64,000 bases of DNA from Rhynchopus euleeides (GCA_963210315.1 OY723251.1:1860001-1924000); one strand, 5' to 3'; shown: positions 54,176 to 64,000, counted from the stretch's first letter. Numbers and translations are program-made. Notes: generated by a model from the sequence alone, not told the origin.

Positions 54176-54360
54176 GGGGGTATGGAAATTTAGTCATTCT
54201 TAGTCACTTTTAGGCGATTTACGCGCGGTTTTTCGGCTGGGGAAAAGAGAGTAAGATTTTCGAAAAAAATCGATTTTTTCGCAAAAAATCGCATTGTGTC
54301 GTAGTCGCGCGTAGTCACCCGTAGTCGCCAGGTCGAGGTTCCCAGATTCCATACCCCCCC
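54176..54360. mobile_element. Small TIR element (about 185 bp)
   Basis: GGGGGTATGGAA at the left and TTCCATACCCCC at the right, enclosing CGAAAAAAATCGATTTTTTCG-type palindromes and GTAGTCGC/GTAGTCACC repeats. No coding content. Confidence 0.55.
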
Positions 54361-54399
54361 GGGGTACTGAATTACCGATTTTTCGACATGTCGAAAAAA

Positions 54400-54585
54400 A
54401 AAAATTTGGCCGAAAAAAAATTTTTTTTTTCGGCCGACTAAACCGAAAATCGGGCCCTCTGGGGTGCCACACCGATATTTTTCGGATTTTTTTCGGATTT
54501 TTTTTCGATTTTTTTCGGTTGGGGTGGCCACCAGTCCAGGCTGCTGCCCCAGGGTGGCCGGATTTTCGACATGTCGAAAAAATAC
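54400..54585. repeat. Repeat D, copy 1 (TTCGGCCGACTAAACCG...)
   Basis: About 180 bp starting in AAATTTGGCCGAAAAAAAATT and running through CGGCCGACTAAACCGAAAAT, ATATTTTTCGGATTTTTTTC and GGATTTTCGACATGTCGAAA. It recurs at 62785-62945 and 62955-63125. It is the type of sequence into which the large retroelement inserted. Confidence 0.82.
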
Positions 54586-54984
54586 AGCAGCAGTCTCTCG
54601 AGTCTTCCTTTCAGATGATTTTTGCATTGATCGCTTCCACCGTTTTTTTTCTCGCTGGCGCTAGTGATGTCGGCTGGCAGAAAAAACACACACAAAAACC
54701 CCCCCCCCCGCGTGTCGAGTGACCTTACCTGTCTGAAGTACAGAAAATGTGTCGGGTTGGGTGGAGCTTACACACACACATACACATATGTTCACACAAC
54801 ACAGGGCAAACCGCACAAACGTGTTCACACATCCGGCATCCTATGCGAAATACCCGCCGCTCCCCGGGAGCTGTTGCGGGAACCATCTGCTCTTCCGACC
54901 CACCGAGACTCTTGCCGTATTTTCTCTACCACACGGGGTGTGTTTTACCAAAAAAAAATTTGGCCGAAAAAAAATTTTTTTTTT
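54586..54984. other. Spacer to the retroelement
   Basis: No gene. It ends in AAAAAATTTGGCCGAAAAAAAATTTTTTTTTT, the left half of a repeat D unit interrupted by the retroelement. Confidence 0.5.
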
Positions 54985-55117
54985 ACTAGTTACGAGCGAC
55001 GAAGCGTAGCGAAGTCGCGAAGTAACGAAGGAAATCGTACGACTGAAGCTTTGGATTAGCACCTCATGCCACTTCACAGGGCCTCAACACAGCCTTGAGA
55101 CAGCAAGTGTGCGCTCA
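54985..55117 (+). repeat. Split direct repeat A1
   Basis: Runs from ACTAGTTACGAGCGACGAAG to AGTGTGCGCTCAA and matches A2 at 62576-62709 almost base for base. It contains a run of CGAAG/CGTAG units. Its last 13 bases, AGTGTGCGCTCAA, are also the first bases of the B repeats. Confidence 0.88.
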
Positions 55118-55135
55118 AGTTTCTGTACTTCATTG
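55118..55135 (+). other. Spliced-leader-like 18-mer in the retroelement leader
   Basis: AGTTTCTGTACTTCATTG differs at one position (C for T) from AGTTTCTGTACTTTATTG, the 3' end of the kinetoplastid and diplonemid spliced leader as I recall it. It lies between two copies of CAAGTGTGCGCTCAAGTTT and 23 bases before the gag ATG. Confidence 0.55.
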
Positions 55136-55158
55136 CAAGTGTGCGCTCAAGTTTAACA

Positions 55159-56652
55159 ATGGCCGGAAGAAAGAAGAAGACCCCAAAATCCAAGGAAGCC
55201 TCGCAGACTACACCCCCGCCTCCGCCTCCGTCTGAGGAGGAGTCCGCCGCGGGCCAGGCCATCGCAGCTGAGCCTGTGGCCGTGACACCAGTCGAACCCC
55301 AGGAGCCCCCGCAGATTCCCCCATCGCAGCTTCCGCCGCCGCAAACCGCCAACCCCGTGCCCACGGGGGCCCCTCATCAGAGCCCGGCCCAGCACAACAC
55401 ACATGCTTACCCCACTGTGTACGCCTATGCACCCCACCACCAGAACTTGTACCCAGCACCCGGTGCTTTGACAGCGCAGCCCCCCCCCGGGCAGTTTGCA
55501 CATGCTGGTGCCCCCCCCCACACATCATCTTACGTGTTGGTTCACCACTCCCCCGGTGTCCACACGCTGCAGCAGGCTCCCCTCCCAGCGCCCGCCCCCG
55601 GTGCTCCTGCAGCTCAGCCGCCCCCCCCAGGGCAGGCTCCACACGTCGGTGCGCCCCCGCCCCAGGCACCGGCCGTGTCGGCACATCACTCTCCCGGTGT
55701 CACCACGCTCCAGCATGTTCCCCACCCAGCGTTTGTCACCGCTCAGCCGCCCATCCCAGGGCAGGCTCCGCACGCCGGTGCACCCCCGCACCCTGCTCCG
55801 GCTGTGTCGGCATACCACTATACCGGTATCCCCACGTTGCAACATGCTCCCCACCCAGCGCCAGCGCTCCCCAGCGCCCAGCCACCCGTTCCAGGGCAGG
55901 CTCCACATGCCGGTGCACCCCCGCCCCACGCACCGGCTGTGGCCGCACACCACCCCGGTGTCGCCGCGCTTCAGCATGATCCCCACCCGGCTTTTGTGTC
56001 TGGTGGTGCACCTTGGGCAAACACAGCAGGCTTTGGCGCAGACCAGGCTTGGGCTGCCATCGCTGCGGGCCACCCCCCTCCCCACGCCAGCCCGGCCCCG
56101 CTTCCCCAGTCCTCCCTCGCCCCCGGCGCTCTCGCCACGGACCTTGAGCCTTCTCTGTGGGCCACCATGTCTGCGGACAGGCGGGCTTCAGTCCTCCTCG
56201 GGCTGGACGTCCGGTTCGGTCCGCTCTCCTCCAGTGGTTCCAGTTTGTCCATCGAGGCCGCACACCGTGTGTCGGACCTGAAAGCGATGGCGAACAAGAT
56301 TGGGACACACGGAACACTGGAGGAGGCGAACAAATTTTTATGCGACATGGCCCACAGGGAGCTCATGAGGCTCTTTGTGCTGGAACGGGCCGCTGGGGGC
56401 GACTCGGCAGGGGCGAGGAAGATGGAATCCGCTTTTTTCGCTGCGGACACACAGCCCGTGTTCGCTGCCCCCGCCCTCCAGGCTGCCTCGGGCCCCCTCG
56501 AGCCCCGCCACGAGCCCCGCCAGGGCCCCAAGCGGCAGCGGTCTGACCGCTCCGTTTTCGCCGGCCCCCCTCCCAAGATGGCCCGCCGAGAGGTTACCGA
56601 GAGGAAGCCGGATTTTCGCGGGCACCCCCGGGGGGGCTACCGCCGGAACTAG
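55159..56652 (+). CDS. gag-like protein of the retroelement
   Basis: 497 codons from MAGRKKKTPKSKEA. The N-terminal two-thirds are Pro/Ala/His-rich and consist of about five 40-residue repeats (PGQAPHAGAPP ... HHSPGV..LQH). The C-terminal third is a compact helical region (about residues 330-420: SADRRASVLLGLDVRFG, ANKFLCDMAHRELMRLFVLE) followed by a basic Arg-rich tail. Position and composition fit a gag/ORF1 nucleic-acid-binding structural protein; no zinc knuckle seen. Confidence 0.65.
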   Translation: MAGRKKKTPKSKEASQTTPPPPPPSEEESAAGQAIAAEPVAVTPVEPQEPPQIPPSQLPPPQTANPVPTGAPHQSPAQHNTHAYPTVYAYAPHHQNLYPAPGALTAQPPPGQFAHAGAPPHTSSYVLVHHSPGVHTLQQAPLPAPAPGAPAAQPPPPGQAPHVGAPPPQAPAVSAHHSPGVTTLQHVPHPAFVTAQPPIPGQAPHAGAPPHPAPAVSAYHYTGIPTLQHAPHPAPALPSAQPPVPGQAPHAGAPPPHAPAVAAHHPGVAALQHDPHPAFVSGGAPWANTAGFGADQAWAAIAAGHPPPHASPAPLPQSSLAPGALATDLEPSLWATMSADRRASVLLGLDVRFGPLSSSGSSLSIEAAHRVSDLKAMANKIGTHGTLEEANKFLCDMAHRELMRLFVLERAAGGDSAGARKMESAFFAADTQPVFAAPALQAASGPLEPRHEPRQGPKRQRSDRSVFAGPPPKMARREVTERKPDFRGHPRGGYRRN

Positions 56653-56843
56653 GGCCCACCAGCCTGTGCCCCCCCACCCCGTCCCGCCCCCTCCCATCCC
56701 TCCCCCCCCTCCCACACACCCACCTCACCACACACCCTCCACTGCCGACGAAAAAATCTCCAAAAAAGCCAGCACCGGGTCGGCCGCGGCACCAGGAGTC
56801 GATCACCTCTCCGGGCCAGGTCAGGCAGGTCTACAACCACGCC

Positions 56844-57686
56844 ATGTCAACCCTATCGGGTGCTCTGGCCCCATCGACTTGGCGGGGCCAGATCTCGGTC
56901 GCTCGCCGAATGATGGACTTCCGGGTGCAGTGGGAGGCGTGGACGGGGCACCCCCTCGCGGTCGACGAGGCCATCCTCCTCTGGCTCAGCAAGAAGTCGG
57001 TGGTGGATGGCCTCAAGCCCTCAGCCCTTCTGCAGTACCTGCAGAACCTGAAGGCGTGGGCAAAGCGCGCGGGGTTCTTGGAGCACCCTACCCCCATGCT
57101 CCGGGACTTGGAGCGCTCCTACAAGAGGTCTGGAGCGCTCCGTCCCTCTCGTCAGGCAGTGCCCGCCGACCTGGCCACGGTGCGACAGGCCATCGACGGG
57201 GAGTCGTCACCGGTGGTGCGCGTCGCTTTGGAGGTCGCCTTCAAGGCGGCAGCTCGCGTCGGCGACCTGTTGAAGCTCGACGTGCGGGCCCTGTCCTTCG
57301 AGGACTCGTACGTGGGCTTCGACTGGTCGGGAGGAAAGTCCGACCCTTTTCGTTTGGGCCGCACAACCGGTGTCGCTCTGTCCCCGCAGGCCTTCGACTT
57401 CCTCCAGACCCGCTGCAGGTCTCTTCCTCCAGACGCGCCGGCGTTCCCCACGACGCGGCAGAAGTTGGTGGCTGCCCTCCGCCGGGTGGACCCCCAGCTG
57501 TCGGGCCACTCGCTCCGGCGGGGCGCGTTGATGCACCTCATGCAGAAGGGCCATTCACTCGCAGAGATGATGTCAGTATCCCGCCATGCGACGGTGGAGT
57601 CCCTCCTCCACTACATCCCGCTGGCGAAGGCTCATCCAGCGCGCGAGGCAGTCCGGGTCTCAGCGTCCCTCGACCTGTGGCAGTGA
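56844..57686 (+). CDS. Tyrosine recombinase of the retroelement
   Basis: 280 codons. The N-terminal SAM-like core-binding half (about residues 5-105) is followed by a catalytic domain with the expected order. It has an Arg in AARVGDLLKLDVRAL, GHSLRRGA (the HxxR box), RHATVESLLHYI with His, and the Tyr nucleophile. In this family the recombinase inserts a circular cDNA without target duplication by exchange at a short core. Confidence 0.85.
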   Translation: MSTLSGALAPSTWRGQISVARRMMDFRVQWEAWTGHPLAVDEAILLWLSKKSVVDGLKPSALLQYLQNLKAWAKRAGFLEHPTPMLRDLERSYKRSGALRPSRQAVPADLATVRQAIDGESSPVVRVALEVAFKAAARVGDLLKLDVRALSFEDSYVGFDWSGGKSDPFRLGRTTGVALSPQAFDFLQTRCRSLPPDAPAFPTTRQKLVAALRRVDPQLSGHSLRRGALMHLMQKGHSLAEMMSVSRHATVESLLHYIPLAKAHPAREAVRVSASLDLWQ

Positions 57687-57699
57687 GTGGGGTTCCGGG

Positions 57700-59330
57700 T
57701 CTCTCCCCCTTTGCCTTCTACAGCCAACCATCACCTCCGGAGTGCACAGATTTTCGCCCAGACATCATCTTCCCTTACGATGCATCGCTGCGGGTGGGCC
57801 TCCCTACGCAGAGCGGTTTCATATCACCCCCCTCCACACGCTCTGACGCGCCTCTTGCCCCCATTACCAAGAACCGCGTGAACCTGGATAGGCTGCTGGA
57901 GCTGGACACCGGGGGTATCCTACTAGGCATCATCGAAGTGATCCGGTCAAAGGAAGGTTTCCTGGCCCAGTGCGCAGTGCACCCCGACACTCTCCCGTAC
58001 GGCGCGAAGAACAGCATCTCGAGGAACATGTTGAAGCACGTGCCGACTCTCCGGCAAGCTGAGGTCATCGAGCCCCCATCTGACTCCATCCAAATGTGTC
58101 TCCCGCAGTTCACGGTGGCAAAATCCTCGGGAGGTTCGCGTCTGGTGACGAATTGCAATAAAGCTCAACGAATGCATGCGTCCCCCGCCGCCCATGGGTT
58201 TACCGGACATCATCGTCGCCGCCACTCGGATCGCGGCTGCAGACCATGCCATCCTCGAGGATTTTCGATCCTGGTTCTACCAGATCCCGCTTGCGACAGA
58301 CGTGCGCCCTTTCTTCGGGATGAAGCTGGCACCGGAGAGGGGTCGTTACAGCACCTACTGGCTGACAGCTCTCTGCATGGGCTGGTGCTGGGCCCCCACC
58401 ATCGCGCATCGAGCAGCGTCGGTCATCCTTCCCTGGGAGAGGGGTGTCGTGTGGGTTGACAATCTCATTGTGCTGGGCAACACCGCCGACGAGGCCGTCT
58501 CCCGCCATGCGGACGTGCGCCGGCGAGCTGCGCATGTGGGAGCGGAGTTCAAAGTGGAGGACGGGGCCGGGGTCCCCCTCAGGAGGTTCACTGTTCTGGG
58601 CATCGACTTCAACCTCACCCTCCATGCATACCGCCCCTCCCAGGCCTGGGTCAATGCATTCCTCGTCTCCCCGGAACTGGGGCGTTTCAAGGCGGGCGCG
58701 CTGTCAGCGCGGGAATTGTGTGTTGTCACGGGGAGGGCACTGCGTTTCTGCCACATCGCGGGGCACCGTCTATGCAACATGTGGTCTACGCTCTCCTGCA
58801 TTCGCAGGATCAGCCGCCTGGTGGGCAGCTCCCTCCTCGGATGGGACGACCAAGTGCGGGTCTCCCCCTCGGTGGTGCACGAGGTGGTCGAGGAGCTCCC
58901 CGCCATGGAGATCAACGCGTGGGTGGACGTGCCCCCGCCTCTCCCAGCAATCGCCCTGTGGTGTGATGCCTCACAGCGCGTCTGGGCCGTGGTCTCCCCC
59001 GACTTGGTCGTGCGTGCGCCTTTCGCGACGGTGGAGAAGCCGCACATCTTCATCAAGGAGATGCTGGCGGCAGCTGCTGCGGTGCTGCTCGCAGCGCGTC
59101 TCCACCCCGGACACCGAGTCACCCTCCACATCGACAACTCGGGTGTCGTCGCGTGCGTAAAGGTGGGCCACTCACGCAACCATTTCGCAAACCAGCTTCT
59201 GCGCTGGATCTTTGCCATTGCAGACTGGGGCCGCCTGCAGCTCGATCCCCAATGGGTCCCCACCCATGTGCAGGCCGCTGACCCCTTCACCAGGGGCGCC
59301 CCGGTCTCAGCATCCCACACCACGGACTAG
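57700..59330 (+). mobile_element. Reverse transcriptase / RNase H region of the retroelement (broken)
   Basis: RT motifs are visible: the SGGSRLVTNCN region, FRSWFYQIPLATDVRPFFGM, LCMGWCWAPTIAH, and WVDNLIVLG at the place of the usual YxDD. This is followed by RNase H-like motifs ALWCDASQRVWAVV, FIKEMLAAAAAVLLA, LHIDNSGVVACVKVGHS and PTHVQAADPFTRG. The region appears broken. It ends at the edge of the nested TIR element. Confidence 0.82.
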
Positions 59331-62264
59331 TCGGGCAGTGACGGGTGGGGTCGACTAGTCGGGACGACGGGTGAAAACTCGACAGGCGGCACCCGTCGAC
59401 TCGACGGGTCCACCCGTCGACTCGACGGGTGGCACCCGTCGGCACGACGGGTGAACCTGCTGAAACGACGGGTGTTCCAGCCATTTCCTGTTGATATGGG
59501 CCAATTTCCATTGAAAACTAGGGGAGTACCTTGCATGGCATCAGGTTATTTTTCACGCCGAACTATCTTCCCTGCACAGACCCACCCCCGATTACTTTCC
59601 ATTTACAATTCCTAGTTGGTGATGGGGCCTCAAGTGCATGTGCGACGGCTGTTCTCGTGGATTTTCATTGTTCGAGGGATCTTGACTCTGACAAACTGTG
59701 TCAGTTTGACAGAGCAACCTACTTCATGAAGGTGATCACTTTTCTGCCAGGCAAATTTTCGCCCCAGCCAACCCTTGCACAACCCACAAGGCAGTCTCCA
59801 AGATACCGTACCCTCATCACCACCCAGGCCAAGATACCCCAAGATACCATCATCACCACCCAGGCCACCCAGACGAGCCACACCAATCAATGCCAGCGGC
59901 AAAGCGTACTGCAGCGCAGGCCCTCGCCAGCGCTGTGGACATGACGGTGTTTGTACGTGCTTGGATCAACACGTATGTTGTCGAGCGTGATGCTGATGGG
60001 TTGAGCCACATGGCCCTGAAGCAGCTTCTCGGCAAGCTGGCGGATAATCAAGTCGACTGATCCCATCATCAGTCTTGCCCTGTACAAAAAGTATGAGAAG
60101 GTGGGGGGTGGGGTGATCAGCAAGTCGACCGCGAAGGATGGTCGCACGATGTACGCTGCCCGTGTCAATAGCGGGTCAGACATCGAGTTTGTCGGGTTGG
60201 GCCTCCGGAAGAGCAACGGGAAGGACCACCCGACAGGGCTCAAGGAGATGGCCGACGCCTGCCCCGCGGCACTGCAGCTATGGTGAAGCTGTACGAGGCG
60301 GAGAAGAAACAGGCACAGAAGACCCAGCAGAGCAGGCTGGCCGTAGGCATTTTCGACGGTGCCTTCGCAACACGGTTGGTGACAGTTGCCGATAAGCAGA
60401 AGGATGAGTACAGAACGTGGTTCACGTTCAACTTCCTGAAGCAAATCGCAAGAGTGCAGAGAGGGGTTTTCGAAAAGGCGAACGTGATGTTTCGGCTCGC
60501 CTGCTTAGGGTAGCAGGGGACCATCTTGAGCTGTGGTCGGCATTTAGTAAGATGGGGTCATCTTCGCACAGGAGCGCGTTTTGTACCACACCACGAAATG
60601 ACTGGTTGAAACAGCTCCACGCCTGCCACAGGGCTAGCATCCAGGAACTTCATGAAGCTGGGTTTGAGAGCCTGTACGCAGGGGTCACCCCCCCTGCCGA
60701 CATAAACGGGTTCATCGCAATACTCGCAGAGATCTTGCCTGATGGACCTGCCGTGCAGAAGGCTGTCCTTGGCAGCTCAACGTGTTCTAACATGACGGGA
60801 AACCAGGCCAGAGATGTTCTGAGTCGCTTACTCACCATTACCAAGACGAAGGGGGTGCAGCATCTACTCTGTATTGCAATGGAAATGCTTGTGCATTTCC
60901 GCTACAACGACATCCCCCATCAAGTACCACCAGGAGGGAAAGTGCGCGAAACAGTTCATCTTCTCGCTCATCGCAATGCACATCCTTGTGTTTGTCCTGG
61001 AGTGGGTGTCACCTGGGAGAACATCCGAGGGGCGTGGTGTTACATATATCCATTCGATGAGCCACTGGTTTGATCCAGAAGATGCACACCCCCTCGCCCT
61101 GAGTGACGAGGAACTGGAGAGGGGGAATGGCGTCTCCAAACGCCATGCCCTGAGGGTGACATCGCAGCAGACCGCCGAACGGGACCTGCTGCTCTTCGAA
61201 ATGCAGAGGACCAAAGGCAAGGGGTGCGGCCTGCTGGACCAACCGAGCACCCCGACCCTCCTGAAGTTCGGCGCGATAAAGCTTTGCTGCTGTGTCACCG
61301 CGAGGAACGCTTGTTGGAAGGGAGCAACGGCAGCACTGCAGCGGAGACTCGAGTCCCTCAGCCTTGGATCTCACGTCACAAAAAGGGGGCGATGGGGCCA
61401 ACAATTTCTGGGCGACCCGGAAAACACCACTCCAAAGGCAACGCTGCTCGCATGCATCTGCAAGTCCAAATCCTGGGGCAACAGCGAGGATGTGCCAGAA
61501 GTGCCAGAACCAACCCCATCCGGTACAGTGCCTGTGCAGCAACATATCTGCATTGTGTGCTCCAAAGTTGTCCACACGAGAGAAGCACTGTTTGCGCATT
61601 ATGATGCTGCACATCGGCCACAAAACAACGCGCCGTGTCAGACCTGCACTGTCACATGCCAGGAGTGCGGCAAACGGACAAAATCGAAGGGACTGAGCCA
61701 GCACTACCTCAGTCACCATTCGCGCGTGCTGACACAAAAGCGTTGCTGTGTTTGTTTCGAGCTCTTTAAAACCACTGTAAAGCGCGAAGAGCACATGAGA
61801 TCCGCGCACCCGTAAGAGAGGGGGGGGGGTGTTTGGCAGTTCAGGTACGTAGGTGATTTTGTTTGTCCTCGAGAGCGGAGTGACGTCGTGGGGGAGTTGT
61901 CTTGAGGCCCCACCCCCAGGCCCCCTGCCCACCTGGATGGCTCACCCCCCTCCTGGTGGTCCACCGGTGGGCAGCCCCTTCACCAACTAGGAATTGTAAA
62001 TGGAAAGTAATGGGGGGGGTGGGTCTGTGCAGGGAAGATAGCTCGGCGTGAAAAATAACCTGATGCCATGCAAGGTACTCCCCTAGTTTTCAATGGAAAT
62101 TGGCCCATATCAACAGGAAATGGCTGGAACACCCGTCGTTTCAGCAGGTTCACCCGTCGACTCGACGGGTCCACCCGTCGAGTCGACGGGTGCCACCCGT
62201 CGTTTCACCCGTCGTCATTTCACCCGTCGTCCCGACTAGTCGTCCGGGCGACTAGTCCGTGGTG
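59318..62264 (+). mobile_element. TIR DNA element nested in the retroelement, coding a C2H2 zinc-finger protein (broken)
   Basis: Inverted arms of roughly 280-295 bp (left about 59318-59612, right about 61984-62264) share CCACGGACTAGTCG, many ACCCGTCG/CGACGGGT units, and a unique block containing CCAATTTCCATTGAAAACTAG and TTACTTTCCATTTACAATTC. Arm identity is high. The interior has a succession of plus-strand frames in changing phase (59890-61815), so the gene is decayed. The last frame ends in three C2H2 fingers (CIVCSKVVHTREALFAHYDAAH, CQECGKRTKSKGLSQHYLSH, CCVCFELFKTTVKREEHMRS). I recognise no DDE transposase family. The outer edge is uncertain by about 20 bases. Confidence 0.7.
60874..61815 (+). 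pseudogene. C2H2 zinc-finger protein of the nested TIR element (partial frame)
   Basis: The open frame holds about 200 residues without a recognised fold (YIHSMSHWFDPEDAHPLALS, QTAERDLLLFEMQ), then three zinc fingers of the C-x2-C-x12-H-x3-5-H type at the C-terminus, ending HMRSAHP. Upstream frames in other phases look like the earlier part of the same protein. Could be the element's own DNA-binding transposase. Confidence 0.55.
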
Positions 62265-62485
62265 CAGGCACGACTCGGGGCACCCCCCCTCCCCCCGCCC
62301 CCCGTCGTCGCCGCGTTTGTCTCCTCCTCAGGGGTCGCGGATGCAGCTCTCTGCCCGCGCGTATAAATTGCACCAGTGTTGTTCCATAAATGTTCGTGCC
62401 ATCAGCGTGAAGGTGCTCATACCCCTGGGGGAAGACATCCTGCAGTTCAGTCAAGTTGCCGTATTCACGGTCCCTGAGGGAACCC

Positions 62486-62784
62486 AGTGTGCGCTCAACA
62501 AAAAGTAGTCCGGAACTGTTCTCCCACAGTTGCTGGACAGGGTGTCTATAATAAAGCGAAAGGAGTACGATTTTTACTAGTTACGAGCGACGAAGCGTAG
62601 CGAAGTCGCGAAGTAACGAAGGAAATCGTACGACTGAAGCTTTGGATTAGCACCTCATGCCACTTCACAGGGCCTCAACACAGCCTTGAGACAGCAAGTG
62701 TGCGCTCAACAAAAAGTAGTCCGGAACTGTTCTCCCACAGTTGCTGGACAGGGTGTCTATAATAAAGCGAAAGGAGTACGATTT
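62486..62784 (+). repeat. Split direct repeats B1-A2-B2
   Basis: B1 (about 62486-62575) and B2 (about 62697-62784) both run from AGTGTGCGCTCAACAAAAAG to GAAAGGAGTACGATTT. A2 (62576-62709) lies between them and repeats A1. The 13-bp core AGTGTGCGCTCAA is shared by the A end and the B start. Confidence 0.88.
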
Positions 62785-63125
62785 CGGCCGACTAAACCGA
62801 AAATCGGGCCCTCTGGGGTGCCACACCGATATTTTTCGGATTTTTTTCGGATTTTTTTTCGATTTTTTTCGGTTGGGGTGGCCACCAGTCCAGGCTGCTG
62901 CCCCAGGGTGGCCGGATTTTCGACATGTCGAAAAAAATTTTTTTTGGCCGAAAAAAAAATTTTTTTTTTCGGCCGACTAAACCGAAAATCGGGCCCTCTG
63001 GGGTGCCACACCGATATTTTTCGGATTTTTTTCGGATTTTTTTTCGATTTTTTTCGGTTGGGGTGGCCACCAGTCCAGGCTGCTGCCCCAGGGTGGCCGG
63101 ATTTTCGACATGTCGAAAAAAAATT
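62785..63125. repeat. Repeat D, copies 2 and 3 in tandem
   Basis: Two units of CGGCCGACTAAACCG to TTCGACATGTCGAAAAAA, linked by AATTTTTTTTGGCCGAAAAAAAAATTTTTT. The first is the right remnant of the unit interrupted by the retroelement. Confidence 0.85.
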
Positions 63126-64000
63126 TTCCGGGGGGCTTCGCCCCCCGGACCCCCCATGTGGGGGGCTCCGCCCCCCACGCCCCCCGCCCCCCCCCCCCCC
63201 CCCCCCCACCTCCCTCCCGGCCGGGGGCCGGTACGGTCGGTCGTCGGCTGCGGCCAAAGGGCGTGCGGTAGCCGACGCCCTTTTGTGCTCGCCTCCTCTC
63301 TCCCACACCTCTTCGTCCTCTTTCATGACGCGTCACCCTGCCTCCACGCTCTGACTTCTGTGACCCGCATGCCGCGTTGAGAGCAAGTCTTTCGTGTGCT
63401 GTCACCGAGACCAGGCCACTATCTGCTCTCAGGTTGGTAGCAATGGCCTTTTACCTTATGTCAAGCCCACGTGACAAAGACTCGTGCAGCTGAGGTCCTG
63501 GCTGGTCTGTCCTGTTGTCTGGGATCCTGTTCCCCCCCGCACCCCCCCTTCCCACACATGTCTGGTGCGTCGGTCGCGGGTTTGTGGCGCATCGGTCCTT
63601 TGGCCTGCCGGGCCTCCCCCCCGCACCCCCCCTCCACACGCGAACCGGTCCCCCTTTTTCAATTGCGACCCGGTTCCCGTGTTGTGTTGCGGCCCTCCCC
63701 GCCTCGCCTCCGACAGACTCTCCCCACAGTTGACGACGTGGGCAAACGGCGCCGACATCCTCTCATCACTTACCGTATTCTCATCAGGACGGTCGGTTTC
63801 CCTGACGCCACGACCACCAATGTGCTCCGATGCTTTTTGAAGGAGGTAGTTCATCCCCGACTCAGGCGTTTGCGGGAATGAGCTCGCCCACTTCTCCTGG
63901 AGGAGTACGCACCACCCGGTCGTGGCGCACCCGCACCCGCTGCACACCGCACATGACGAGTTGCGGTAGCAGCCGTACCCCACACAGGTTCGAGTGGTTT
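63126..64000. other. GC-rich hairpins and region without supportable gene
   Basis: Two adjacent hairpins (CCGGGGGGCTTCGCCCCCCGG at 63128 and GTGGGGGGCTCCGCCCCCCAC at 63159) precede a 21-C run. From 63250 to the end, frames on both strands overlap and none shows a family signature. The second hairpin type also occurs at about 36229. Confidence 0.55.

Larger units (their letters stand above)
54985..62784 (+). mobile_element. Tyrosine-recombinase retroelement (DIRS order, Ngaro/VIPER-like) with split direct repeats; broken
   Basis: Arrangement: A1 repeat, gag-like frame, tyrosine recombinase, reverse transcriptase/RNase H, then B1-A2-B2. Direct repeats split in this A1...B1A2B2 way are the hallmark of Ngaro/PAT-type elements, and the order gag-recombinase-RT is that of VIPER. 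Boundaries are supported by the flanks: left AAAATTTTTTTTTT and right CGGCCGACTAAACCG rejoin into the repeat D sequence seen uninterrupted at 54406-54440, with no target duplication, as known for recombinase-mediated insertion. The coding region looks broken (at least one interruption), and a TIR element sits between RNase H and B1. The terminal repeats are nearly identical to each other, so the insertion is fairly recent. Confidence 0.85.

Noticed and set aside
55496-56317. Alternative frames of 190-260 codons across the gag-like gene
   Set aside because: Out-of-phase products of the Pro/Ala/His-rich tandem repeats.
62686-63405. Long frames across the repeat D copies and GC hairpins
   Set aside because: Built from duplicated repeat DNA (poly-Phe/Lys runs) and C homopolymers; no protein family.

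Overview
The window is nuclear DNA from a GC-rich unicellular eukaryote with conventional GT-AG introns and very heavy transposon load. I think the most likely source is a diplonemid or a close relative (Euglenozoa). Three things point there. (1) All confidently recognised host genes lie on the plus strand. Several have a pyrimidine-rich tract plus AG shortly before the start codon, as expected of trans-splice acceptors. (2) A tyrosine-recombinase retroelement has the part order gag / recombinase / RT-RNase H, which I recall from the euglenozoan VIPER elements. (3) Just upstream of its gag is an 18-nt stretch that differs at one base from the conserved 3' end of the kinetoplastid/diplonemid spliced leader as I remember it. 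None of this is proof; another GC-rich protist remains possible.

Layout. 1-4728: 3' part of a large membrane receptor with a degenerate class III nucleotide-cyclase domain. 6493-7410: a three-exon ubiquitin-conjugating enzyme of the UBE2S type with an APC/C-binding-type C-terminus. 8038-10860 (minus): a hAT-like transposase preceded by a broken protease-like reading frame, separated by an 18-G tract. 11-19.3 kb: an island of GC-rich satellites and palindromic DNA elements nested in one another. 20101-25158: a 1685-aa coiled-coil protein with a long (CT)n tract in its leader. 26.4-39.1 kb: four tandem paralogues coding an N-terminal ubiquitin-like domain followed by 25-residue DUF4116-type repeats; every copy is interrupted, and a 3.4-kb TIR element sits between copies 3 and 4. 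39629-41478: a four-exon gene for a probably mitochondrial two-ACT-domain protein. 41.8-54.6 kb: a second transposon island (five 330-bp MITE copies, 1-kb ACATGTAT palindromes, a pair of inverted 809-bp elements, a 1.2-kb foldback), with a hAT fragment and an uncertain divergent ORF pair. 54985-62784: a tyrosine-recombinase retroelement with split direct repeats, inserted into another repeat and itself invaded by a TIR element coding a C2H2 zinc-finger protein. 62.8-64 kb: repeats and no supportable gene.

The host genes do not form an obvious pathway. They cover signalling, ubiquitin/cell cycle, cytoskeletal-type coiled coil, a young expanding repeat family, and metabolite sensing. The window is best read as a few dispersed host genes in a nested transposon landscape.
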